Below are positions 8,429 through 15,457 of a stretch of DNA of 32,548 nt, in pieces (position 1 is the stretch's first letter; each line of letters starts with the position of its first letter). Under the pieces are notes generated by a model. It had not been told where the DNA came from. It worked only from the letters and a program-made list of their open reading frames with translations, and ran no database searches. Position numbers and translations under genes: made by a program. Source of the stretch: Tannerellaceae bacterium (lineage in GTDB: Bacteria > Bacteroidota > Bacteroidia > Bacteroidales > Tannerellaceae); assembly GCA_021203545.1 (NCBI GenBank), contig JAJQAZ010000095.1:1-32548 (forward strand), in the 5' to 3' direction.

Positions 8429-9085
8429 TTATTGCATTTTCTTCCGGCGGTAGCTTATACCGGAGATTATTACTGTTTCGTAATCTTCAAAGCGGGCTTT
8501 GCCCTGTGTAACGAGATTGACGAAGGCTTCGTATGTGTATAGTTTCTCCTGTTTTGTTTCGGTTGGGATTTCCGGGTGGGTTTGTTCCCAGCATCGTTGG
8601 TTGAGCCATGTTTTCATGTTTTTCATGGTGGGGAGGAATAGGTTATTCTGCCGGCAATGTTCGCGCCATTCCTTTTCTTTCTCTATGGCTGGCAGCAGTA
8701 CGAAAGAGACAGACAGGTAATCTTTGTGTTTGCGTTTGAAATCATTCCATTCCGTCTCTTTAGAGCGTTTATTCCCATCCTTTGGCCATGCTTTAAAGAA
8801 TGTGGCAAAGGCTTCTTTTTCGGATGCTACGGCGGTTTGTCCGTACGTTTGCAGGATGGTAGCTTTCAGGGATTCGTATCCGGCGACATTTTCAGTAATA
8901 TTCACTCCAACATCGTCATGCTCAAATAAACGTTGAGATACCGATTTAAGACCTTCTATCGTTTGTAATAGTATCTCCTGTTCCCTGAAATGGAACATAC
9001 TACCCTGCTTGCTTCCGGAGACTTCCAAAAGCAACTCACGTGCGATGCCTATCAGCATATAGGCGGTTTGGATGTTTTGTTTCAT
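8429..9085 (-). CDS. Phage protein of unknown function (replication-operon associated)
   Basis: A mostly alpha-helical, charged 218-residue protein. The segment LPTMKNMKTWLNQRCWEQ near residue 150-168 resembles the MKTWLNQRxWED-type segment found in many phage replication-accessory and DnaC/DnaD-like proteins. That gives a hint of a role in replication but no assignment. The C-terminus ends in a basic patch (YRRKKMQ). Its start overlaps the upstream gene's stop by 4 nt (ATGA arrangement), so it is translated within the early operon. No catalytic motif is visible. Confidence 0.65.
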   Translation of the reverse strand: MKQNIQTAYMLIGIARELLLEVSGSKQGSMFHFREQEILLQTIEGLKSVSQRLFEHDDVGVNITENVAGYESLKATILQTYGQTAVASEKEAFATFFKAWPKDGNKRSKETEWNDFKRKHKDYLSVSFVLLPAIEKEKEWREHCRQNNLFLPTMKNMKTWLNQRCWEQTHPEIPTETKQEKLYTYEAFVNLVTQGKARFEDYETVIISGISYRRKKMQ

Positions 9086-9489
9086 GGTTTGTCGGATTTG
9101 AATTGTTTATGTTTATAGTAATAGGCTTGCTGAAGAATGACATCTCTGTATGAATTAACGTAGATAAAATTCTTACCACCCATTGCAGATAAAGCCTTAC
9201 CGGCTCTTTTCATCGTGCGTTCAGACAAAAATGAAAGCATGTTAGTATCCGCTTTTACATAGTTGTCAATATCTTCAGACGTAACATTATTTCTTTCCAT
9301 AATAATCTTACGGTGTTCATAATTCCATATCAACTTAATCTCACTACCAATTGATTTAGTATTGAGAACATGCTCAAGCATTAAAGATAAGTTTGCCGAG
9401 CAACGGTAAGCACACCCTTCCGGCCATTCTAACTGGTCGACCAATGAACGGGGGTAAACGATGTAAAATTTAGGATTCCAGGACTTCAT
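9082..9489 (-). CDS. Hypothetical phage protein
   Basis: This encodes 135 residues starting MKSWNPKFYIVYPRSLVDQLEW. I do not recognise the family. The N-terminal half suggests a mixed alpha/beta fold and the C-terminus is basic (YYYKHKQFKSDKP). The stop overlaps the next gene's start by 4 nt and the gene lies 16 nt downstream of its upstream neighbour, so it belongs to the early operon. Confidence 0.6.
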   Translation of the reverse strand: MKSWNPKFYIVYPRSLVDQLEWPEGCAYRCSANLSLMLEHVLNTKSIGSEIKLIWNYEHRKIIMERNNVTSEDIDNYVKADTNMLSFLSERTMKRAGKALSAMGGKNFIYVNSYRDVILQQAYYYKHKQFKSDKP

Positions 9490-9505
9490 ATTTGTTTAGT
9501 ATTAA

Positions 9506-9865
9506 TTAATGATTTTTTTTAGTGGCTTGCATATCTTCGTTTAAGCAATCTTCATAGTATTCCTTAAATTTCTCCATTAGTTGAGTTCTGATAAAATCAA
9601 GAAAATCAACTCTCCTACCTACATATACATCGTAGGAACACATTAACTCACAAGTGAGATTGAATAGCCTGTCATAAAGGAGAATGTTCATCGGTGCCGG
9701 ATTAAACTCATGAACCGGGAATCTGAATTTAAACTCAAAACGATTACCTCGCTTGATGTAAGAAAAAGTAAATGGTTCCCTGCTATTTAATTTCCTTTCA
9801 AATCCGTTCTCTTCCAGATAATGAAACAATTCTTTTTTGGTGCGATAAATATCTATTTCTCTCAT
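9506..9865 (-). CDS. Hypothetical phage protein
   Basis: About 119 residues from MREIDIYRTKKELFHYLEE; an in-frame ATG 30 nt upstream (9895) is the alternative. I prefer 9865 because it lies 4 nt past the upstream stop and is preceded by a purine-rich AGGTAAAGAA, while the longer form overlaps the upstream gene by 26 nt. Charged and aromatic residues dominate (FTFSYIKRGNRFEFKFRFP), suggesting a small beta-sheet domain followed by helices. No known family recognised. Confidence 0.55.
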   Translation of the reverse strand: MREIDIYRTKKELFHYLEENGFERKLNSREPFTFSYIKRGNRFEFKFRFPVHEFNPAPMNILLYDRLFNLTCELMCSYDVYVGRRVDFLDFIRTQLMEKFKEYYEDCLNEDMQATKKNH

Positions 9866-9869
9866 TTCT

Positions 9870-10298
9870 TTACCTACTATTAACCAATCGTTCATTTACT
9901 TCTTTTGCAGTTAGAATACCTTCTTTGAGGTACCATAATAGAGCAGCGGCACGTGCCTGGGCTTCGGTGGGGAATGTTTTGTAATTGTTCAGGAATACGC
10001 CGTAGGGTTTTCTCTTTGTTTTATTGTCAGGCACATACCGGGTCTGTACAGTGTTTGCCCGTTCCCCCAGCATTACACCGAGTTCGGCTACTGACCAGGC
10101 AGGGAGTTGTTTTTCAAAACATTCATCATGTGTAACCATACCGTTGAAAACGGGTACAAGGAATTCATCGGACCGCATATCACAATGTTGTTCACACCCG
10201 GCACAGGAAGTAAACCGTGCCGCTGCTTTATCTGATACACCGAATTCTGCCAGTTCTTTCGACTGCTCCGGGGTACAATATTGATTTTGTGGGTTCAT
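9870..10298 (-). CDS. Hypothetical phage protein with cysteine cluster
   Basis: A 142-residue protein. The N-terminal third holds the cluster CAGCEQHC near residues 33-40 and an earlier Cys at position 8, which could bind zinc or another metal. The second half, WSVAELGVMLGERANTVQTRYVP, reads like a helix-turn-helix-type segment. The end (EAQARAAALLWYLKEGILTAKEVNERL) is two amphipathic helices of a kind common in Bacteroidetes phage proteins. It sits in the early operon 3 nt from the upstream gene. Function unknown; a small DNA-binding protein is possible. Confidence 0.6.
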   Translation of the reverse strand: MNPQNQYCTPEQSKELAEFGVSDKAAARFTSCAGCEQHCDMRSDEFLVPVFNGMVTHDECFEKQLPAWSVAELGVMLGERANTVQTRYVPDNKTKRKPYGVFLNNYKTFPTEAQARAAALLWYLKEGILTAKEVNERLVNSR

Positions 10299-10301
10299 GA
10301 G

Positions 10302-10514
10302 TTATTGCTTTTTTTGTTTGACTGATACTGTATACCGTGTTGCTCCACTTTTGGAAGTACCGGAACAATTCCTGTATTTCCTATTGGTAAAGTCTGATAT
10401 CTGCGATAAAGCATCATCTATTTCATCTTCGATAAAAGCCTTTTCTTTTTTCCATTCTTCTCCTACCTGATGGGCTTTGTCTACCTCTATCGTTATTTTT
10501 ATTATTTTCTTCAT
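10302..10514 (-). CDS. Small hypothetical phage protein
   Basis: This encodes 70 residues starting MKKIIKITIEVDKAHQVGEEW. A short beta-strand is followed by an acidic helix and a basic C-terminus (YTVSVKQKKQ). It is tightly packed in the early operon between two other small genes. I recognise no family; position and codon pattern support it as real. Confidence 0.5.
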   Translation of the reverse strand: MKKIIKITIEVDKAHQVGEEWKKEKAFIEDEIDDALSQISDFTNRKYRNCSGTSKSGATRYTVSVKQKKQ

Positions 10515-10527
10515 ATTTTTTTATCCT

Positions 10528-10779
10528 TTATTGTAAGTAAGTTAATAAGTCAATGATACATTTTGGTACCTCCTCGATTTTTACTTCCGTTAGTTTGTCT
10601 TTAATAATGCTATTATTGTAATAAATTTCAATTTCAGACAGGTGAACACCTGAAAAGCTTTTCCCGAAATCGAGAGTTTTATCGTACATTACTGACACAC
10701 ATTCATTTTTTGATTTTGTGAAGATATAACAGGTTACATCCTTTGAATCCTGATAACAGTGTACTTTAATCTTATTCAT
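10528..10779 (-). CDS. Small hypothetical phage protein
   Basis: An 83-residue protein, MNKIKVHCYQDSKDVTCYIF onward, with alternating hydrophobic and polar residues suggesting a small beta-rich domain. It lies 13 nt upstream of the next operon gene and 34 nt downstream of the DndC-like gene. No motif is recognised. Confidence 0.5.
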   Translation of the reverse strand: MNKIKVHCYQDSKDVTCYIFTKSKNECVSVMYDKTLDFGKSFSGVHLSEIEIYYNNSIIKDKLTEVKIEEVPKCIIDLLTYLQ

Positions 10780-10813
10780 TTTATTGCTCTTTTTTGATTT
10801 TAATAGAACAGAT

Positions 10814-12001
10814 TTATTTCCTTTGAACCATCTTTATATATCTGGTTGAACTCTGCGGTGGCAATTGGTTCTGTTCCACTCCATCTTTGTGGCCAGATAT
10901 TATTTCCCAATGCCATTTTATCCGGTTCAATTCTTCTTCATTCAGAATGTCTATATGCTGTTTGCCTTGCAGATCAGCCAAAGTGTTTACTTCATTTTGA
11001 ATATTTACTATTTGCTGTGTAAATTCTTTTCTCGCTTTCATGGTAAGAGGCCCGACACGATAGGGGTTCTTTGCTAAAGAACCGTCGCTCTTTGTTTCCC
11101 CATGTTTGCGTAGCCTGTATTGGAATTTACGCATTTCCCTGTAAATGGGCCGGAGTTTTCGTAGTGGATGTAAATAGCCCCATTCATCAGGAAATATTTG
11201 AATGACAGCATCCAAAGCTGTATCGTTTTGGGCGAGGGGGCATCCGATACATCCGGTTCTTGCATTCACTTCGTTTGCACTATCCCCTCCGTATGCCTGG
11301 GCCAGCATGGAAGTATCCCACCCGCCATATTCTTTTTGTGGTGCATATACCTGTAACCAGTCCCACACCGTACATACCCGCCAATGAATAAGCGGGGCTA
11401 TTGTGGCGGATATCTTATTATCCAGTGTATTCATATACCAACCCTGCCCACATTCTGCACCATTTTTTGAACATGCCATTGTCAGACGACCGTCCCTTAT
11501 TGCACTTTCTCCCATCCGGACACCGGTTATGGTAAGTACTTTTTCTTTTTTCGTTTCAAACTCTTTGGCAATGGCCTCTTGCATCGGTGCTACCTTTATC
11601 TGGCTTGTGCACCACCGTAATGTCTGATTATTGGGAGGAGGCACCCCACGTCCCAGCATATACACCATAAACCGGTGATCTATATCCGACATAACTATTT
11701 TTGTTTTTAGCCAGGGGAGATTCAGGGATTTTATCTGTTCAATCATATTATACGCAGATATTGCAAGGGGCGGAAGCTCTAACCGGGTATCCGCATACAT
11801 AATCGTCAAGGATTCCGGTCTCTCAATTTGTCCGGATAGGATCAGATATATAACCATGGTCATCGTTGCCGTTGAATCTTTACCCCCTGACCACGCAATA
11901 ACCCAGTGCTTATGCGTATAAGCGTATGCTTTCAGTGATAATATGGTCAAATCCTGGCACTCACCCACTGATATTTTTTTTATTCCAAATAGATTATCCA
12001 T
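10814..12001 (-). CDS. DndC-like phosphoadenosine phosphosulfate reductase family protein
   Basis: A 395-residue PP-loop ATP pyrophosphatase. The nucleotide motif SGGKDS is at 38-43. TGVRMGES (159-166), CGQGWYM, PLIHWRVCTVWDWL and the C-terminal GPLTMKARKEF follow the order seen in DndC, the protein that activates sulfur for DNA phosphorothioation. Cys131, Cys177, Cys184 and the pair C251-x2-C254 could hold an iron-sulfur cluster as in DndC. No dndB, dndD or dndE homologue is visible nearby, so it is an orphan phage version. It may act in sulfur transfer, in DNA or RNA modification, or as a true PAPS reductase. The enzyme family is firm, the reaction open. Confidence 0.85.
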   Translation of the reverse strand: MDNLFGIKKISVGECQDLTILSLKAYAYTHKHWVIAWSGGKDSTATMTMVIYLILSGQIERPESLTIMYADTRLELPPLAISAYNMIEQIKSLNLPWLKTKIVMSDIDHRFMVYMLGRGVPPPNNQTLRWCTSQIKVAPMQEAIAKEFETKKEKVLTITGVRMGESAIRDGRLTMACSKNGAECGQGWYMNTLDNKISATIAPLIHWRVCTVWDWLQVYAPQKEYGGWDTSMLAQAYGGDSANEVNARTGCIGCPLAQNDTALDAVIQIFPDEWGYLHPLRKLRPIYREMRKFQYRLRKHGETKSDGSLAKNPYRVGPLTMKARKEFTQQIVNIQNEVNTLADLQGKQHIDILNEEELNRIKWHWEIISGHKDGVEQNQLPPQSSTRYIKMVQRK

Positions 12002-12007
12002 AATTGG

Positions 12008-12673
12008 TTATTGCTTTTTAATTGTCATGTAATGTATTCTTTCTGCCATGTGATAATAGTAAGGCATAACGAGTATATTTATGCCGTTGAACCGGAAGAT
12101 GCCGGCGGATTCTTTATCGTCGGTGGTAAGATATGTTATTTCGTCGGCTCCGGAGAGTTTCGCAGCGATGGCTACTTTTTGCAGATAGGTGGCTTTGTAG
12201 CATGCGTTACCTAATCCTATCAGGAAGGTTTCAGCTTCGCTTAACAGGGAGAAGTCTTTTATATAGGTGCGACAGCTTCCGTCACCCTGACAATCGGGGC
12301 AGTCGTGGTCTACACCACAATAGTCGCATGTTTCTGTTCCTTCTCCTGAGCACTTCGGACAGGGGTCTGAACTGGTGAGATAATACCATTCAGCATGAGT
12401 GAGCATTTCTATTAAATCGTCTGTCCGGAGAGTGTATGTTTTATTCTCTTTGCGGTTGATTGCTTCGTTCAACAGCTTTTCGGCGTTGGGGTATTTTTCT
12501 ATTTTCTGATATGTTTTACAAAGCATTTCTTCGGGCATCCGTATTAACGTGTGCCCGTCAGCAGCATAGACAAATCCGTTTCCTTCGTTATGAATGTGAT
12601 TCATTACCGGACGAAGACTATCGTTCGCCACAAAAAACGGCATCATAAAATCGTTGTTAAAACTCTTTTCCAT
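12008..12673 (-). CDS. Sliding-clamp-like protein with an inserted DnaJ-type zinc ribbon
   Basis: About 221 residues from MEKSFNNDFMMPFFV; I chose this ATG because it lies 4 nt after the upstream stop, whereas longer in-frame starts overlap that gene. Residues 14-46 (FVANDSLRPVMNHIHNE, then YAADGHTLIRM) match the start of a DNA polymerase III beta-clamp domain. Residues 190-204 (AGIFRFNGINILVMP) resemble the clamp's C-terminal strand. Between them lies a cysteine-rich module with C105, C108, C116, C119, C125, C128 and C134, spaced like the CxxCxGxG zinc fingers of DnaJ. In a replication operon this suggests a phage clamp or clamp-like regulator with an extra metal-binding arm. It is shorter than a three-domain clamp, so it is not a canonical dnaN. 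Confidence 0.65.
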   Translation of the reverse strand: MEKSFNNDFMMPFFVANDSLRPVMNHIHNEGNGFVYAADGHTLIRMPEEMLCKTYQKIEKYPNAEKLLNEAINRKENKTYTLRTDDLIEMLTHAEWYYLTSSDPCPKCSGEGTETCDYCGVDHDCPDCQGDGSCRTYIKDFSLLSEAETFLIGLGNACYKATYLQKVAIAAKLSGADEITYLTTDDKESAGIFRFNGINILVMPYYYHMAERIHYMTIKKQ

Positions 12674-12677
12674 ACTA

Positions 12678-13064
12678 TTAATACCTTTTAGTTGTCCAGT
12701 GAATAATTTTTCCTTTGAAATTTTTATTGAACCAGCCGCAGAAGGCTTTGAAGTCCGGGAAGCCATCATTGCGGGCAAGTGTATTGAGTGTTCCCATATC
12801 TGCTTTGTTGGTGTAAGTGTATTTATGTCCGCTGATATAGATGGCAGGATAATCAGAACATTTGTTTTCGTAAAGAATGTTTATCTCCTGTGTACCGGTA
12901 CAAATACCTTCTTTAAAGCATTGATAGTTCTTTGTGCGTACACCGGTGGCATAGTGGATTTTCTTTCCTGCCTGCCACCGGCCTGTTTTGTCTTCCCGGA
13001 TGGTATGTATTTTTGTACCGTCCAGAATTAACGAGGGGAATTGTTCTTTGAATGGGAGTATCAT
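12678..13064 (-). CDS. ASCH-like domain protein
   Basis: A 128-residue protein opening MILPFKEQFPSLILDGTKIHTIRED and then WQAGKKIHYATGVRT. This is the pattern of small ASCH/DUF3850-type domains (I..G.K.hTIR...R...G..l) that bind RNA or modified nucleotides. The C-terminus DFKAFCGWFNKNFKGKIIHWT fits the common phage form. It sits between an unknown phage gene and the clamp-like gene. Binding to RNA or to modified nucleic acid is inferred from the family only. Confidence 0.7.
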   Translation of the reverse strand: MILPFKEQFPSLILDGTKIHTIREDKTGRWQAGKKIHYATGVRTKNYQCFKEGICTGTQEINILYENKCSDYPAIYISGHKYTYTNKADMGTLNTLARNDGFPDFKAFCGWFNKNFKGKIIHWTTKRY

Positions 13065-13086
13065 TTGATTTGCTTTTAATTACTAA

Positions 13087-13797
13087 TCAATCACAATCTT
13101 CATCATCAAAGTAATGTTCGCCTTCTACGTCAATTGTGATTTCAGTATTGGCTATTAACAGTTTTGCACATAGCAAGGCTACCTCGTCATGAAGCACATT
13201 CATTTCCATTGGTAGTTCAAGGCATTTATGTTCATCGTAATAGAGGCGCATGGTACGACTGCTTCCTTTTTTGTATGGCATGCCCAGAATTTGATATTTG
13301 CCTTTTTTATCATGTTTTTCATGTAAGGTTATACTGTAACAGGCTTTATCCATTTCGACTTTCATGTTATACCAGGAGTGTTGACTATCTTTTTCTATGA
13401 ATACATTTATACATCCATCATAGGTATAACGCACCCCTTCTTTTAATTTCTGAAGTATTTCGGATAGTTTCAGTTCTTTTTGAATGCCTGCAAGCAGCTC
13501 CGTTACCATGGGAAGATAGGATTGGGCGATGGCATTATTTGCAATGCGGTCTACTTCGGCTTTTAATCCTTCATTGATGAGTCCCATAATATGTGGGATG
13601 GCTACGATGCGGGTTCCGATCCCCATGTTTTTCAGTTCTTCTTTTATTGCCTGCCGATAAGGGGAATTGTATCCTTCATAGAACTCTTTTATTTCTGTCA
13701 ATGCTCCTTTGGTGGCTGACTCTAATGCTTATTTTTTCAGGACTTCGGTATCTATGGACGGTACCTCTAAGACTGCTTTTTGATTTTCTTTTTCCAT
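13087..13797 (-). pseudogene. Phage protein of unknown function interrupted by an in-frame TAA
   Basis: The intact part (from 13701, which has only a TTG start, down to 13087) encodes 204 residues with no recognised domain: an N-terminal helical region, a central beta-rich part with YNMKVEMDKACYSITLHEK, and an acidic tail FDDEDCD. The same frame continues upstream to an ATG at 13797 (MEKENQKAVLEVPSIDTEVLKK), broken only by TAA at codon 23 (13731-13729). The peptide on both sides reads as one amphipathic helix (VLKK-stop-ALESATKGALTEIKEF). I therefore call a 236-residue gene with a nonsense change, for example from CAA or AAA. A TTG start giving the short form cannot be excluded. Confidence 0.6.
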
Positions 13798-13822
13798 TTT
13801 TGATTTTTCCTTTAAATGATTA

Positions 13823-15457
13823 TTATTTATTGTTTTCTTTATTCGTTGTTCCGCTTTGGGGGTTTCGTTTGATTTGGGCTACTTCTATGTCGGATGCGCC
13901 TTTGAAACGGGTGGCGTATTCGGTGGATGGTTTTTCGGTGGCGACATACCAGATGTAACGGTCGGCTCCGTTGAGATAGCGGCGGTAGGCTTTTATCTGT
14001 CGTTCATTGTCGGAACGGTATAGGTTATCCGGATTGAGTATCCATCCCCGGAAGGCACAGTATTTTTCGAGGTTGTGCTTCAGGCGTTTGATGGTAACGC
14101 TTGATGCGTATTTGTCGCTGTAGGCTTTTTTGTAGGCTTCGAGCAGTTCGGAACGGTCGAGCGGACAATTGAGGTACAGGGAATTTTCTCCTTCGCCGGT
14201 GGTAGCGAAAAATTCATTGAACCAGTCGAATACGTGCCGGCTGATGTCCTGCACTAACGAACGGAGTTCGAGGCTTTCCATCGGTGGGGTAATCTTTTCC
14301 GGAAACTGCATGTGTAGCTGAATGCAGGCACAGAAGAAATTATACAACTGGTTGTTTTCGTCGGTCGTATAATCGTCAATCATATCTTTTCCGAACTCCA
14401 TGGCCGGGGTAAATTCGCGCAATCCTTCCGAGGGAGTATCAGCATGGTAGTAGTTGGAGAACGAACAGAAATTAAGCCGTCCGCGTGTGGATCCATCCAA
14501 CCGTTGCGCGTAGTTGGAGGTAAAAACTACTTTGGGACTTTGCGCAAAAGGGATGATAATAGGGTCGCGGTGTAGTTGCCGGACTGTCATATCGCCTGTG
14601 ATATCGGGAAAGAAGCTGCTTATCTGGTGATGCTGTTCGAGGTCGTCAAACATAACAATGTCGTGATGCTCATTGAGTCCGGATAGCAGCGTGTCGCTTT
14701 TACGTTGCAGGTCGAGGTTTCGCATACCCCGGATAAATACGTTCCTGAAGGGAGCGAGGTATTTAAACATGACCGACTTACCGCTACGTCCTTCGCTTTG
14801 TCCGGATTCTACGAGGTTGGCTTCGAGGGCATAGATACCGATAGCGGTAGAGGGTGTTTTATGTTTGCGAAGCAGGTATCCGATACACCAGCATTTGTTG
14901 ATAAAATGGATATCGTATTCCTGTTGTTCGCGCCATGTGAGGGGTTCGCCGGATTGTTCTTTCTTCCAGTACATTCTGCCGGTGTTGTAAAGGAACCGGA
15001 TGTAGGATACTGTTTTTTCATCGAACGCTTTTTCAAGCCGGTATTTATACAGGTCGGGCATGTTGCGTATTTCGTCGTTCACCTCGTGCCATACGGGTGA
15101 GCCGTACGGATGGCTGTCACGTTCGGCAAGCAGGTGGTTGTATTTTTCGCTGTAATGTACTTTAAATGGTGCTTCGGTTGGTGTAAAGTCGTGCGGTATG
15201 CGTTTGCTTTCGTGGATATGGAAACATATCTCCTGAGAGGTGGCTTTGCGTATACCGTCGGTTGTGATGCGGAATACTCCGTTACGGAAAGTGACAAATT
15301 CCTGACGGGTGGATTGGTACAGAAAATTGAGTGTGATGGATTGTGTCAGACGCAGGTTCTTATCACTCATCAGCCGGCTGTTGGATATAGCGTTGATTAT
15401 GTTACGGTCGTAATACTGGTGAGAGTCGAGTACGTATGTTTCCATCTCTTTACGCAC
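13823..15457 (-). CDS. SF3-type/D5-like replicative helicase (likely C-terminal half of a split primase-helicase)
   Basis: This 544-residue frame contains a helicase ATPase: Walker A GQSEGRSGKS (219-228), Walker B IVMFDDLE (267-274), sensor PKVVFTSN (308-315) and an arginine-finger region STRGR (323-327). These are typical of the superfamily-3/D5-like helicases of phages and plasmids. The frame has no good start of its own: a GTG at 15457 or the ATG at codon 5. It overlaps the primase frame by 61 nt. The natural continuation PEK-NIGEIVRKEMETYVLD would need a -1 shift at the A6 tract 15476-15471. It probably unwinds DNA at the phage origin together with the primase domain. Confidence 0.85.
   Translation of the reverse strand: MRKEMETYVLDSHQYYDRNIINAISNSRLMSDKNLRLTQSITLNFLYQSTRQEFVTFRNGVFRITTDGIRKATSQEICFHIHESKRIPHDFTPTEAPFKVHYSEKYNHLLAERDSHPYGSPVWHEVNDEIRNMPDLYKYRLEKAFDEKTVSYIRFLYNTGRMYWKKEQSGEPLTWREQQEYDIHFINKCWCIGYLLRKHKTPSTAIGIYALEANLVESGQSEGRSGKSVMFKYLAPFRNVFIRGMRNLDLQRKSDTLLSGLNEHHDIVMFDDLEQHHQISSFFPDITGDMTVRQLHRDPIIIPFAQSPKVVFTSNYAQRLDGSTRGRLNFCSFSNYYHADTPSEGLREFTPAMEFGKDMIDDYTTDENNQLYNFFCACIQLHMQFPEKITPPMESLELRSLVQDISRHVFDWFNEFFATTGEGENSLYLNCPLDRSELLEAYKKAYSDKYASSVTIKRLKHNLEKYCAFRGWILNPDNLYRSDNERQIKAYRRYLNGADRYIWYVATEKPSTEYATRFKGASDIEVAQIKRNPQSGTTNKENNK

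Noticed and set aside
10814-12001. Complete Dnd phosphorothioation or Ssp defence system
   Set aside because: Only a DndC-like protein is present. No DndA/B/D/E or DndFGH homologues are seen in the window.
13729-13731. Alternative genetic code in the phage (TAA read as an amino acid)
   Set aside because: TAA is used as the normal stop of several neighbouring genes, and only one gene shows an internal stop, so recoding is not supported.
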